NCBI GenBank assembly: GCA_021292165.1 | Contig: CM037885.1 | Span: 12,542,375-12,606,374, forward strand | Direction of reading: 5' to 3' | Source: Shinisaurus crocodilurus | Taxonomy: Eukaryota > Chordata > Lepidosauria > Squamata > Shinisauridae | DNA length: 64,000 nucleotides | Shown here: positions 48,141 to 58,099 of the stretch, piece after piece | How the letters are laid out: each line of letters starts with the position of its first letter | Position numbering within the stretch: the stretch's first letter is position 1 | Made by a program: the position numbers and the translations under genes | Notes under the pieces: model-generated | The model's database searches: none | Seen by the model: only the letters and a program-made list of their open reading frames with translations | What the model was told of the DNA's origin: nothing

Positions 48141-48503
48141 TGGGGCGGAATGGGAAAAGGTTGGGTGAATTAGGAAGTCAACTCAGTGAGGGCAGAGGGG
48201 AGCGAGCAGGAGAAGGGCAGTTCTCACATGGTGAAATCCCAACAGCAACACTGTGTAAAAAAATAAATAAATTCCATCCAAGGGTTCTTGCCATCTGGAT
48301 GTGTGGCGCACACAGGTACTTGGAACACTGTTTTGCCACTTCCCCCACCTTGAGCAGAAGATGCCCAGTCGTAGGGCTGGTCTCCTTCGCAGCAGCGATC
48401 TCCTGGCCTTGCTCCAGTGACTGTCATGTGCATCAATGGACTGTGTTCATTCATGATGCTGGCTGGGCACCTGGACTGGTACGTATTTTAGAGCCGTCGT
48501 TTC
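48141..48503. other. No recognisable feature
   Basis: Frames on both strands lack domain motifs. Confidence 0.45.
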
Positions 48504-49185
48504 CAAGTAATGGAAAGTGAGAATAGTTCCGCTTTATTCTGCACTAGTTGGATCTCAGAGTGCTGTGTCCAGTTCTGGGCACTGCACCTTATGAAGAATG
48601 TAGACAAATTGGAAGAGGTTCACAGCACAGGAGGAAAAGAGCAACGAAGATGTTCAGGGTGTCTGGAAAATGAGTCTTATGAAGGAAGGCTGAAGGAACT
48701 GGGTGTCAGGGCCAGGGTGGGCATGACTGGGCATTTGCCAAGGGCCCATAACCCAGCAGGGTCCCACTAAGAAGAACCCCCTGGAGTCGCTCTTCCTCTT
48801 CACCACTGCATCCTGCTTGTTTCACCTGCCTCTCACTCTGGTCCAGACAACAGTGGTGGTGAGAAGGAGGAGCAGGAGATGCCACTGTCTACTTGCTCAT
48901 TGGCTCTCTGCCTGGCAAGCTGGCAAGCAAGCAAGCAAGCAAGCGGTAGCAATGATGAGAAAGAGGTTGAGGAGCAATAGCAGCTGGTGACAATGGCAGT
49001 GAGAAGGTAGCCTCCCTGAACTGAGTGGGCTCATTGACGGCGTCTTGCCCTAGGGCCCTCCAAAACCTGGAGCTGGCACTGCCACCCACTGGTGATGCTC
49101 TAGCTCAGGACTTCCTGCACTGAGCAGTGGATTGGACTAGATGGGCCTTCAGGGCCCCTCCAACGCTATGATTCTTTATCTACCC
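48504..49185 (+). mobile_element. CR1 LINE 3' end, interrupted
   Basis: The left part (48504-48702) encodes an ECCVQFWALHLMK-like block, NVDKLEEVH and ENESYEGRLKELG, the ORF2 C-terminus of CR1. The right part (49096-49185) has CTGCACTGAGCAGTGGATTG, CTAGATGGGCC and CTATGATTCT. An unclassified element sits between them. Confidence 0.8.
48703..49095 (-). mobile_element. Unclassified element, copy 2 (family Q), in CR1
   Basis: It begins GTCAGGGCCAGGGTGGG and ends near TGGAGCTGGCACTGCC. The part to 48955 is the reverse of 12380-12605. Because it cleanly interrupts CR1 it must be a mobile element. A (GCAA)n run lies near 48925-48944. Confidence 0.65.
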
Positions 49186-49626
49186 AACCAGTTTTAACCA
49201 GGGCTGTGCCCATGTGGGAGTGCAGAAATAAAGCACAGAATGCGGCACTGGGCACAGGATTCAGAATGTGGCACTGGACACAGGAGTCAGCTCCCTGAGA
49301 ATCTCAAAATTTCTCTCTCTTTTTAAAGGCAAGTTTCTAGCCCTTATTAGAGCAATGATAAGCTTCCGCATGTGCAAGCAATGTCTGCTGACATCTAAGA
49401 AGCCAGAGGAATGGGACGTGCTCCTCATAGCTCTTTGCCCCTTCCCTTTGATCAGAAAAAGAAAAAGAAATTATGCAAAGCAGGAGAAATTATGCAATTT
49501 GAGAGCAAATGTGCACAATCTTAAATGGGATGTAGAAGTCATCTTTTCTTGCTGCAGGAGTTGGATTGTCTGGGTGCAGAATTTTAATTAATTGTGTATA
49601 TGCCAAATATACACAGCGCTGGCTTT
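49186..49626. other. No recognisable feature
   Basis: GATTC-type repeats (AATGCGGCACTGG twice near 49238-49275) but no known family. Confidence 0.45.
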
Positions 49627-50154
49627 AGAGTGGCCATGTGCCTTCTTTTACAGAGGACCGTCCAGTATTTGAAGGGCTGTCCTGTTCAATTCTGATTTAA
49701 AGATAAAGAACCATAAGAACTGTTGTCCATCACCAGTCAGCAATAGGGTATCCATTTAGGAATCACCAAAAGAGAGGAAATGCATCATCAAAAAAAGAGG
49801 ACAAAAGAAGACCCCAATTTGCATAACATTTCTGCATGCCAATTTATACATATAGATGCACATTTAGAAACAATTGTTGTAAATTAAATAGAAATGCAGT
49901 ACATCTTGCCGTAGTGTGGAAGATTGTGACCAGGTAGAGTCTCGCTCAGTCTGCTGTTCAGGTGCTGTGGGTGGGAAATGTCAAGGCCCAGCTTTTCCTT
50001 CTGATGGTTCTTTATCTGATGGTATCTTTATGCCGGACTTGGACTGGACAGTCCTTCAAACAGAGGACGCCTTCAGAATAGAGGGCAGTCCTCTGGCAGC
50101 CCTTCCAATAGGGGACTGTCCTCTGCAAAGACATGTGGCCACTCTACTTAGCAC
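49627..50154. mobile_element. GTGGCC-type DNA element, most complete copy
   Basis: Ends TAGAGTGGCCATGTGCC and GACATGTGGCCACTCTA are inverted. Subterminal blocks CAGAGGACCGTCC and GGACTGTCCTCTG are inverted too. At 528 bp this is the fullest copy of the family (others at 5.1, 13.4, 18.4 and 62.3 kb). TA at each end fits a 2-bp duplication. No transposase is visible. Confidence 0.72.
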
Positions 50155-50276
50155 CTGCAAGGCAGACTGAGCAGGCACACCGGTCACCTGGCCACAGTCT
50201 TCCACACTATGGTGAGATATACCGTATTTCTATTTGAATCAAAAGAATTCTTTCTAAATGTGCCCTTCTACATATA

Positions 50277-50538
50277 CAGTAGTACCTTGGATTGCATGCA
50301 TAATTCGTTCCGGAACCGTGCTTGTAATCCAAAACACTCTTATATCAAAGCGAGTCTCTGGCGGGTGTGAGCGGGGCCGATTTCGGCCCGCTACGCCCGC
50401 TCGAGGCGAGCAGTTACATCCCTACGACTACTTGTATTGCAAGACGTCGCTTGTTTATCAAGTCAAAATTTATTTTAAAAATTGCTTGTCTTGCAAAACG
50501 CTCTCAGACCAAGTTACTTGCAGTCCAAGGTATTACTG
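50277..50538. mobile_element. Mariner/Tigger-type MITE 3
   Basis: Starts CAGTAGTACCTTGGATTGC and ends CCAAGGTATTACTG, flanked by TA (50275-50276 and 50539-50540). 262 bp, in the opposite orientation to copy 2. Confidence 0.88.
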
Positions 50539-50574
50539 TATATTAGCATACACATTTTTATGCAAATAACTGTT

Positions 50575-51110
50575 CTCCCTATGAGAAGGGAGCTCCTTCT
50601 GCCTTACCAACCTGCCCAGTCACGGAGATCAGTGCAGGACATTCTCCTGGTGGTTCCATATGGACCTATGGCTCGACTGGAGTCCACCAGGAGAAGGGCC
50701 TACAGCAGTGTTCTCCAACCTTGGGTCCCCAGATGTTTTTGGCCTACAACTCCCAGCATGCCCCAGCCAGCTATGCTGGCTGGGGCATGCTGGGAGTTGT
50801 AGGCCAAAAACATCTGGGGACCCAAGGTTGGAGAACACTGGCCTACAGTGTTGTGGTGGCTCCACTTTTATGGAACTCTCTGCCGCTGGAGGTCAGGCAG
50901 GCTCCGACACTGTGTTGTTTCCTGCTGAAGACATCTTTGTTCTGGGAAGCCTTCCTTGCTGACCCGCCACGGTTTTAATGTTACCCTGTTTTTTAATGTA
51001 TTGTTTTTTTAAAAAATTCTTTTATCTGTTTTATCTTTTCATGGTTCATCGCTCTGAAATCTGTCTGGATATGGAGCGTTATACAAATGCTGTAAATAAA
51101 AACAAACAAA
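50575..51110 (+). mobile_element. L2-type LINE 3' end, interrupted by hAT
   Basis: The ORF2 end reads through GARLESTRRRAYS before the hAT and VVVAPLLWNSLPLEVRQA after it, in the same sense; this is the most legible LINE C-terminus of this type here. A 3' UTR and an (AAAC)n tail (51097-51117) follow. Confidence 0.8.
50706..50840. mobile_element. hAT palindromic MITE, family P
   Basis: A 135-bp perfect-looking palindrome with duplication GCCTACAG (50698-50705 and 50841-50848). It is inserted into the L2 ORF2 end. The target octamer is the same as for the copy at 10530-10654. Confidence 0.94.
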
Positions 51111-51117
51111 CAAACAA

Positions 51118-52129
51118 AATGATAGGGCCAGGCACCAGGCCTGGAGTGTGTATTTTCAAACCCAGGCTCCCAGCGATCAGATTCAGGACCTGAACCTGGG
51201 GGGGTCAGCAGTACGGTAGTAGTGGCTACCGATTTGTTGACCAAGTGAAGGCAGAAGGCCAGGCTCCTCAAGTTATACCTGGCCTGGCTAAAATCAAGAG
51301 ACCTCATCCTGTCAACCAATCAGAGGGGCTGACATCGCACCTCCCAGCTCCCTTGCATGCCTAAAAAGGATTATGGGTAGCCTGTGTCTTGGCTAGCCTG
51401 CTAGGCTGGTTTCCAGCCTCAAACCATGATGGTGCTAACATATGTTGACCCAGTCCAGCATAGATCACAGAGGGCAGTCTTGGTGGGTGGGTGGGTGGAC
51501 TGTTTACACTGTGCAGCACTCTTGTGGGTAGGTGACGCCTAATCTTGCAAGGAGACTGAAAGACAGGGCCCTTGTGAACATGTTAAGCCAGCCAGACGTA
51601 TTTCCCTACCCACCCCGCCCCCAAAATCGCAAATAACAACATGAACCCCCACTCCAGCAGCAAGCTTGTCTCCCACCTATTATGTGGGGATGGCATAGTG
51701 TGCTGGTTCAAGGACAGATTTATTTAAAAAATCCATCTTTTCATTGTGTGGAAAGGCCTCGAAGTAATGGAGGCCAGCGTTGCTCAACCTGAGCTGCTAG
51801 ACTGCCAACAGCTGAGTTCTTGCAAGAGATGCTCAGCTCAGGATTCACAAGCAAAGTAGGATTTTATTTATTTATTTATTTTTTAGCCCAATAACCCATG
51901 ATCAATAGCCTGGGGATAGGGTTCAGCATGAGACCTTCTCTCCCTGCCATCTTGGATCAGAATAATGAGCCGGCAGCGCTTTAGAACGTGTTTTCTCTCC
52001 TTGCTGCCTTGGTGCTTCTGCCATCTATTTTCCACCCACTCGGATGTCACCTGCCAGACCGATGGACCCACATAACCTGGTACTGCTGCCTTGCCCCCAA
52101 TAGATCAGCCCAATGGCCCCCATCTAGCC
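51118..52129. other. No recognisable feature
   Basis: An (ATTT)n run near 51862-51885. Otherwise no repeat family or gene signal. Confidence 0.45.
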
Positions 52130-52262
52130 TTGAAGCGTGAAATTCGATTACCACGTCCCTATCATTAGCCTCATTGCTATAGCAACAGATGTTATTAGCA
52201 GTCATAAAATTCCCCAACCCCTTTATTAAATCTAACTGCGGAATTTGACTCCTTGACCCGCT
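52130..52262. promoter_or_regulatory. Candidate regulatory island with X-box-like palindrome
   Basis: ATTGCTATAGCAAC at 52173-52186 contains the perfect palindrome TTGCTATAGCAA and resembles the RFX-factor X-box. It is surrounded by repeat-free motifs GAAATTCGATTACC, CATTAGCC, GTTATTAGCAGTC and CTTTATTAAATC. Function is inferred. Confidence 0.42.
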
Positions 52263-52424
52263 GCGTCTGCCGCAGCTGTTTGGTGATTAGAGTTGGGGGG
52301 ATTTGGAAGCTTCGTCTCTCGGGCCTTCTAGCTCACCGACGGGAGAGCGAGTGGAGTGGAGCTCTTATACAGGCCGGGCAGGGTTGCCAGGCTGTCAGCC
52401 GGAGGAACACCTGTCTCTTTAAAG

Positions 52425-52768
52425 CAAGGCTGCAGAACTTAAGGCCCCCGGGGCCCAAATCCGACCCACCTGGGTTCCTTATATGGCCTTCCCCAGATGT
52501 CCGTGCCTCTTCCCTCTTTTCCACAACCAGAGATCCTTTGCTGGTTTCCTGGCTTTTGTACAATTTGCCCCCCACACCCACCCAATTCTGAAGGTTGAAA
52601 TGCCTCTAAGTCTACATGACTGGCAAGTCAGAGCTTTAAGCTAAAATATGCTGATATCCTTGGCCCAGCCCTTTTTGCCTTGGGGCTGCCCACCAACGGA
52701 ACCTGGCCCCCGAGAACTTCTCGGAAGTGGAATTTGGCCCTCGGGCTGAAAGAGGTTCAACACCCCTG
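52425..52768 (+). mobile_element. hAT element, family H, complete
   Basis: CAAGGCTGCAGAACTTAAGG to GGTTCAACACCCCTG, 344 bp, with a perfect 8-bp duplication CTTTAAAG (52417-52424 and 52769-52776). Non-coding. It is the reference copy for the fragments at 21118, 28561 and 47310. Confidence 0.88.
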
Positions 52769-52776
52769 CTTTAAAG

Positions 52777-53167
52777 ACTGTGACAATCATGGTGAAGGCA
52801 GACATTCTGCAGGTGAACACACACACACCTGCCCAATCCACTTCTCCTGCTTGATGGAGTTGCCCCTCATTAGAACTGTGGAAGAGCGGGGCGGGAGCCG
52901 GGAGGCACAGCATGTGCTCCTGCTGCGTCTCTCTGGGCTCTTAAAGGGAGGGCTGTCACTTCGCTAGAGACGAGCTGGCAGCCCAAGACAGGGAGGAGTC
53001 TCAGGGAGCATTTGCATGGATTGAAAGTGTATTTTTAAAATGCTTTGTCAAATGCTTTCGTCTGCATTGCTTTTTAGGATGGCTCATGTAGACAGCAATA
53101 GAGACGGAACAACATTTCTCTCATGGGTAGCCATACTCAGGCATTATTTATCATTTATTTGTTCCAT
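52777..53167. other. No recognisable feature
   Basis: A short CA run near 52819-52828. No family recognised. Confidence 0.45.
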
Positions 53168-53222
53168 TATAATGGTAGTCCAACACATCTGGAAAGCACC
53201 AGGTTGGGGAAGACTGCTCTAA
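53168..53222. mobile_element. hAT-type MITE fragment
   Basis: TAGTCCAACACATCTGG and GCACCAGGTTGGGGAAG form one arm only. Confidence 0.6.
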
Positions 53223-53412
53223 GGAGCTCAGAAAAGCATGTAAACCCCTGCCCTCGGTTTATCCACACAGCAACCCTGTGAGGTAGGTTAGACTGAGAGA
53301 TTGTGGGTACTTCCAGAAGAGGCTTTTATCATGCAATTGTCCTGCCTCATTCATGGAATTTTACGGGGGGGGGGGTCCAGATGATGTAAGTTGTCTTCTA
53401 CTTGTAACCCTC
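53223..53412. other. Small SINE fragment and poly-G run
   Basis: ACACAGCAACCCTGTGAGG at about 53267-53285 is a stub of the CORE-SINE body in antisense. A poly-G run is near 53365-53374. Confidence 0.5.
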
Positions 53413-53426
53413 CTGTGTTTTCTCAT

Positions 53427-53675
53427 TTATTTATTTAATTTATTTATTACATTTATACCCCGCCTTTTTTCCTGCAAGGAACTCAAGGCGGCTTACATAA
53501 TCCTCCTCCTCCTCCTCCTCTCCATTTTATCCTCACAACAACCCTGTGAGGTAGGTTAGCCTGAGAGGCAGTGACTGGCCCAAAGTCACCCAGTGAGTTT
53601 CATGGCCGAGTGGGGACTAGAACCCGGATCTCCCGAGTCCCAGTCCAACACTCTCACCACTATGCCACACTGGCT
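53427..53675 (-). mobile_element. MIR-like CORE-SINE, antisense, with clear duplication
   Basis: Complete copy in antisense, from the TTATTTATTTAATT tail to the head ACACTGGCTCTG. The 14-base target duplication CTGTGTTTTCTCAT is perfect (53413-53426 and 53676-53689), as expected for LINE-driven retrotransposition. This copy is young by that measure. Confidence 0.93.
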
Positions 53676-53689
53676 CTGTGTTTTCTCAT

Positions 53690-54041
53690 CACTCCTTCCA
53701 TCTTTCTGGGGAGAAAAAACTATTAAGGAGGAAAAGACGGAATACCTGCACAATGCCTTTTGATTAGTGGCACTAGGAGCCCTCCATCTGGAATCACCTA
53801 ATAACTGGACCAAGGTCACTCAACAAGATTCATGGTTGAGTGGAAACTTCCCCAGGTTGGAGAAGGCTGTTCTAGCCCTAGGACTACCCCTTTTTATAGT
53901 GGCCCTCCTCCTGTGCCTTTAACAGCAGCTGGACCTGCAGAAATGTAGTGAGGGAAGTTTTCTCATCACTCTTTCCATGCCAGGGGAGGTGGGGCTAGGT
54001 GTCTGTGTACCGGTCAGATTGTTGTGCAAGTCTCAGGAACA

Positions 54042-54088
<47 letters not shown>

Positions 54089-54127
54089 AGTAATAAAGGT
54101 GGGACCTCATTCTGGCTCTGAGGTATG
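53690..54127. other. No gene; (GAT)n microsatellite
   Basis: (GAT)n at about 54043-54087. A hAT-arm stub CCCAGGTTGGAGAAGGCTG lies near 53851. Confidence 0.5.
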
Positions 54128-54330
54128 CTGGGATACAGGGTCAGTCCTCCCATGAAGTGGGGTGAGGCCCCCACCTCAGGCGGCAGAGCAGGAGAAGTAG
54201 CAAATTGTGCCACTCCCCGGCAGTGCTGCTGCCAGGGGGAGGTGGTTCCACCTCCTCCAACTGGAGGGTCTGGAAGCCTTGCCAGACACTGTGCCAGCAT
54301 GGCATTTACAGTGGCAGGAGAGCGGGGCCA
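54128..54330. mobile_element. hAT-like fragment (GGTCAGTCCTCCC type)
   Basis: GGGTCAGTCCTCCCATGAAG and GAGGCCCCCACCTCAGGCGG resemble 4319-4440 and the 10.5-kb element. Boundaries are unclear. Confidence 0.4.
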
Positions 54331-54635
54331 GCAGAGCCCTCAGCATGAGCCAGAGTGCAGACTCTCTGGAGAGTTGCGTCGGTCAAGGAAGCAGCTGGTG
54401 CAGCTCTTCAGAGAGTCAGTGAGGCCAAAATGCCTGGCTCTGAGGGAGTCCTTCCTCAGAGCCAGACATTGTGGGAGGAGTGTCCAGGACCAGCCCTCCA
54501 GGTCCAGTCCAGGAGTGTCTGTGCTCCAGCTCTCTTCCCTCAGCCCACCTGGTTTCTATGGTAGCCAAGACCATCTTCCCCCATGACCATCTCAGAAACA
54601 CAGTGGGCTGGTAGAGGAGGACCAAAATATAATAT
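54331..54635. other. No recognisable feature
   Basis: An open frame crosses here, but its sequence is rich in short GAGAGTCAG-like repeats and has no domain motif. Confidence 0.45.
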
Positions 54636-54882
54636 GAGAGCCAGTGTGGTATAGTGGTTTGGCCTGGGACTCGGGAGATCCGGGTTCTAGTCCCCACTCA
54701 GCCATGAAGCTCACTGGGTGACTTTGGGCCCGTCACTGACTCTCAGCCTAACCAACCTCACAGGGTTGTTATGAGGATAACACGGAGAGGAGGAGGAGGA
54801 TTATGTAAGCTGCCTTGGGCTCCTTGCAAGAGGGGAAAAGGCAGGATATAAATATAATAAATTAATAAATAATATTTTCACT
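54636..54882 (+). mobile_element. MIR-like CORE-SINE
   Basis: GAGCCAGTGTGGTATAGTGG, GGTTCTAGTCCCCACTC, TGACTTTGGGCCCGTCAC, TATGTAAGCTGCCTTGG, and an AATAAATTAATAAATAA tail. A deletion removed part of the anticodon-arm region (GGTTTGGCCTGGG). Confidence 0.88.
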
Positions 54883-55107
54883 AGTCTAAGAGGCTGGAAG
54901 CCTGCAGTTCATGGAGGACGGTGCTTCCCCTCCTCTGCAACCAGCAAGGAAACACAGGCTATTAGCATCTTAGCACACTAGCCAAGTTTTTTGCAGGCCA
55001 GTAACTTGGGCTGATTTATGAGTCTGCTCTAACCACTATACCTCACTGGCCCTTTAGCTGGTGATGCTTTCCCCCCCACAGCTGTTAAAGGCAGAAAGAG
55101 CCCTGCC

Positions 55108-55138
<31 letters not shown>

Positions 55139-55219
55139 AAGTTGGCAATGCTGCTTAAAGAGCAGCAAGGTATGAAATGGGCATCATGGAAACTGAAGGT
55201 AGACAGAGCCAATGGAGCA

Positions 55220-55253
<34 letters not shown>

Positions 55254-55299
55254 AAGGACCTGTCCCCCCTCCCAGCCACTTCAAATTCAGCTCCCTAGG
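54883..55299. other. No gene; GT and GA microsatellites
   Basis: (GT)n at 55112-55138 and (GA)n at 55224-55252. Confidence 0.55.
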
Positions 55300-55640
55300 G
55301 AATAGCTCATATTAATGATCTTCTCCCTATCCCAGAAGCTGAGTGTTTCGTCGCTAATGGTGTAAAGAGGAGCAATTAAACCCCTGGTAATTAGCATCCA
55401 TCACTAGCTCACCAATATCAGCATTTCTGGAGCTGTGATATTGTCACCGAAAGAGCCAGAGTCGGAGCTCACTAGGGGGCGCCCTCATTGCCATCGCTGC
55501 AGACCTCAGTGGCAGGTCTGCAATGAGGCACCGGTCCGGACGCAGTGGTGGTGTTGTATGTGGGGGGCGGGGCGGGGGGTTGGCTCTCATTATTATTAGG
55601 AGGGGCAATTTCTGAAGGAGAAAGTGATTAGGGAGCAAAT
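55300..55640. promoter_or_regulatory. Candidate regulatory island upstream of the exon
   Basis: Repeat-free, with CTCATATTAATGATC, GAGCAATTAAACCCC, GGTAATTAGCATCC and GGAGCTGTGATATTGTC, then the CTCF-like motif and GGGGCGGGGCGGGG (GC boxes). It lies 3.4-3.7 kb upstream of the proposed first exon. Confidence 0.45.
55468..55482 (+). promoter_or_regulatory. Strong CTCF-like motif
   Basis: CTCACTAGGGGGCGC, followed by CCTC, matches the most conserved part of the CTCF motif (CACTAGGGGGCGC) exactly. It is in non-repetitive sequence. Confidence 0.6.
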
Positions 55641-55805
55641 GGTTGCCCCATTTTTATTTTTTACTCGGGCCCTGGACTCGTGTCTTTGGCAGTGGCTGGA
55701 ACGCAGAGGTTTAAGCAGGGCGAAGTGGCAGCGCATCTGTGCAGGGTGGCACAAGGGTGTGGGCCTGCCGGGCCTGCTTCCTGGCATGCGCGGTGCATGG
55801 AACAT
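55641..55805. other. No recognisable feature
   Basis: Moderately GC-rich; no repeat family recognised. Confidence 0.4.
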
Positions 55806-55965
55806 AGGAAGCTGCGCGAAACAGAGTTAGAGCCCTGGTCCATCTAGCCCAGTATTGTCCACACTGACTGGCAGCGGCTCTCCAGGGTTTCAGGCTGGAG
55901 TTTTTCTAACCCTACCTGGAGATGCCGGGGATTGAACCTGGGCCCTTCCACATCATCAGGCGATC
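55806..55965 (-). mobile_element. tRNA-derived SINE 2, antisense
   Basis: AGGAAGCTGCGCGAAAC, CTGGTCCATCTAGCCCAG, CAGCGGCTCTCCAGGG and GGGGATTGAACCTGGGCC (B box). Confidence 0.82.
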
Positions 55966-56321
55966 ACTTGTGACCGAGTAAGATTGTCTTCCAGGATAAA
56001 AGGAGGAAATTCTAAAGAAGATTGGAGGAAACTCTAAAGACGATTGTGTAGACTCTAGCGATGGGTCCGTAAGTGACTGTGGAGGCCAATTCTAGATTCA
56101 CACAGCTTCCCACAGTGAGGACACAGGTTACCAGATGGAAGATGGTCCTGTAAAGGGTTCATTTGACGTGCTTTTCGCTTAGCACGTTTCTTCCTTTCAC
56201 CTTACACTCGGGCTTCTTCAAAGTCCATGGAACCTTTGTGAAAGGCCAACCTCCAGTTAGATCGTTCCACATACAAGGCATGCGTTGTACCACTGAGCCA
56301 CAGCCCATCCTTATAATATCA
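55966..56321. other. Unassigned with a SINE 2 head fragment
   Basis: CATACAAGGCATGCGTTGTACCACTGAGC, given here only by position 56270-56300, is an antisense tRNA-like head piece of SINE 2. The rest is unassigned. Confidence 0.4.
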
Positions 56322-56525
56322 GACCATAGGAAGCTGCCTTCTCCTGAGTCAGACCCCTTGGTCCATCTAGCCCAGTATTGCCTGACACTAACTGGCAGCA
56401 GCAGCTCTCCAGGGTTTCAGGCAGGAGCTTTTCCCAGCCCTACCTGGAGATGCCAGGGATTGAACCCGGGACCTTCTGCATGCCAAGCTGGGGCTCCACC
56501 ATTGAGCTATGGCCCCTCAGCCATG
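56322..56525 (-). mobile_element. tRNA-derived SINE 2, antisense, near complete
   Basis: CATAGGAAGCTGCCTTCTCC, GAGTCAGACCCCTTGGTCC, CAGGGTTTCAGGCAGGAGC, GGGATTGAACCCGGGACC and CACCATTGAGCTATGGCCCC. Best example of this family: B box and A box are both recognisable in antisense. Confidence 0.88.
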
Positions 56526-56587
56526 TTCTCGCTTGGCTGAACACAGCTTTGGGAGGAGGTGTGGCATGTTGGTTCTCATAAGAATCT

Positions 56588-56920
56588 AAAGAGCCAGTGT
56601 GGTGTAGTGGTTAGAGCGCTGGACTGGGACTCGGGAGATGCGGGTTCTAGTCCTTACTCGGCCATGAAGCTCACTGGGTGACTTTGGGCCAGTCACTGAC
56701 TCTCAGCCTAACCTACCTCACAGGGTTGTTGTGAGGATAAAATGAAGATGAGGAAGAGGCTTATGTAAGCTGCCTAGGGTTCCTTGCAGGAAAAAAAAAC
56801 TGGTGGGATATAAATATGGAGGAGGAGGATTATGTAAGCCGCCTTGGGTTCCTTGCAGGAAAAAAAGGCGGGGTATAAATATAATAAATAATAAATAAAT
56901 AAATAAATAAATAAAGAGGG
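56588..56920 (+). mobile_element. MIR-like CORE-SINE with duplicated 3' end
   Basis: A complete head and body (56588-56815) is followed at once by a second 3' part (56816-56920: GGAGGAGGATTATGTAAGCC, GGCGGGGTATAAATATAAT, AAATAAATAAATAAAT). This is a tandem partial dimer. Confidence 0.87.
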
Positions 56921-57006
56921 GTATGAGAGATGAATGCTGGGGGTGGGGGTGGGTAGGTGGCATGGGAAGGTGAGGGGATCTACAATGGATATACCAGTAC
57001 CTAACC

Positions 57007-57132
57007 CAGTGTTCTCCAACCTTGGGTCCCCAGATGTTTTTGGCCTACAACTCCCAGCATGCCCCAGCCAGCTGGGGCATGCTGGGAGTTGTAGGCCAAA
57101 AACATCTGGGGACCCAAGGTTGGAGAACACTG
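57007..57132. mobile_element. hAT palindromic MITE, family P
   Basis: A 126-bp palindrome with a perfect duplication ACCTAACC (56999-57006 and 57133-57140). It lies beside the source segment of the composite at 46.7 kb. Confidence 0.93.
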
Positions 57133-57287
57133 ACCTAACCAGTGCTTAAAACAGAGGGCTCACATCCTCTGGAAGATCATTCACCTGCTCTTAAATGCAG
57201 GGAATGCATCCTTCTCCCTAAACTGAGACAGATGTGGCACTGTGGCAGGTGGTGAGCACTCTTCACACTCTCAGTGGCACTCTCTTC

Positions 57288-57323
<36 letters not shown>

Positions 57324-57361
57324 TTCACATGTCTCCAAAGTTTAGTTCTGGCATTAGAATA
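57133..57361 (+). repeat. Source segment of the captured DNA
   Basis: From ACCTAACCAGTGCTTAAAAC to TTCTGGCATTAGAAT, with an (ATG)n run at 57288-57323. The MITE duplication spans its left edge, so the segment was here before the MITE. Beyond 57361 there is no MITE arm, unlike at 46.7 kb. Confidence 0.88.
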
Positions 57362-58099
57362 AATAAATGAAAGGCCGCTGAAGTGAGACTTTGTGGGTGC
57401 TGAGCTCAAACTGAGCCCTGTGCAGGATGGGGAGGGGGGTGTTGAGGAGATGGTGTGTGTGACAAGGGGGCGAGAGTCTTGGAGAGAAAGGGCCTGAGAC
57501 AGACATCGGTTGCTGGCAGTGGGGAATCAGGCGGATTTACCAGAAGCCATGAGGAACAGAATGCCTCTGGAGTCTAGACCAGACTTCAACAACCTGGAGC
57601 CCCCCCCCCCCGCCCCAACTCAAAGACGGGGCTTCTGCGCCTCTCATTGTCTAGAAGGGGGAATTTGGGGGCGGGGCAGATTCTCCCTTGATCATAAACA
57701 TTGCAGGGGGTGTGGGGCTGCCTGGCTAAGCGAAAGGTGATGTGGGAATGTACTCTCCGGAGTCTCCAGGGAGAGAGAGGTCTGAGGGAGCCAAGAAGAG
57801 CTCAGCAACCGAAGTACAGCCAAGGAAAATAAGGGGACATGATTACTGAGGATGCTGGGGGGCCCTAGCAGGGGCTTGGAGGAGCTGGGGGAAAGGAAGG
57901 TTTGGAGGCCAGCGCTCAAGCAGTGCGCTCACATCTGTTTTCGATCGTGGGTCTGCCAGAGTCTGTGCGCTACAGCACTCCCCACCCACCCAGTTAGGTT
58001 ATGCACTAGTAAATACTAGTGCCTCTGAGCATGTGCAGGGTGTTCCCCCCATCTCAGCTGTGAGCAACTGCAACCTGCACGCACACAATCAAAGATGGA
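57362..58099. other. No gene; poly-C run
   Basis: Poly-C near 57601-57611. No repeat family recognised. Confidence 0.5.

Noticed and set aside
54125..54586. 153-codon frame
   Set aside because: Starts inside an hAT-like fragment and runs through short internal repeats; no recognisable motif.
56322..56525. tRNA gene
   Set aside because: A and B boxes are recognisable, but the arms do not form a full cloverleaf and the sequence continues as a SINE body shared with other copies.
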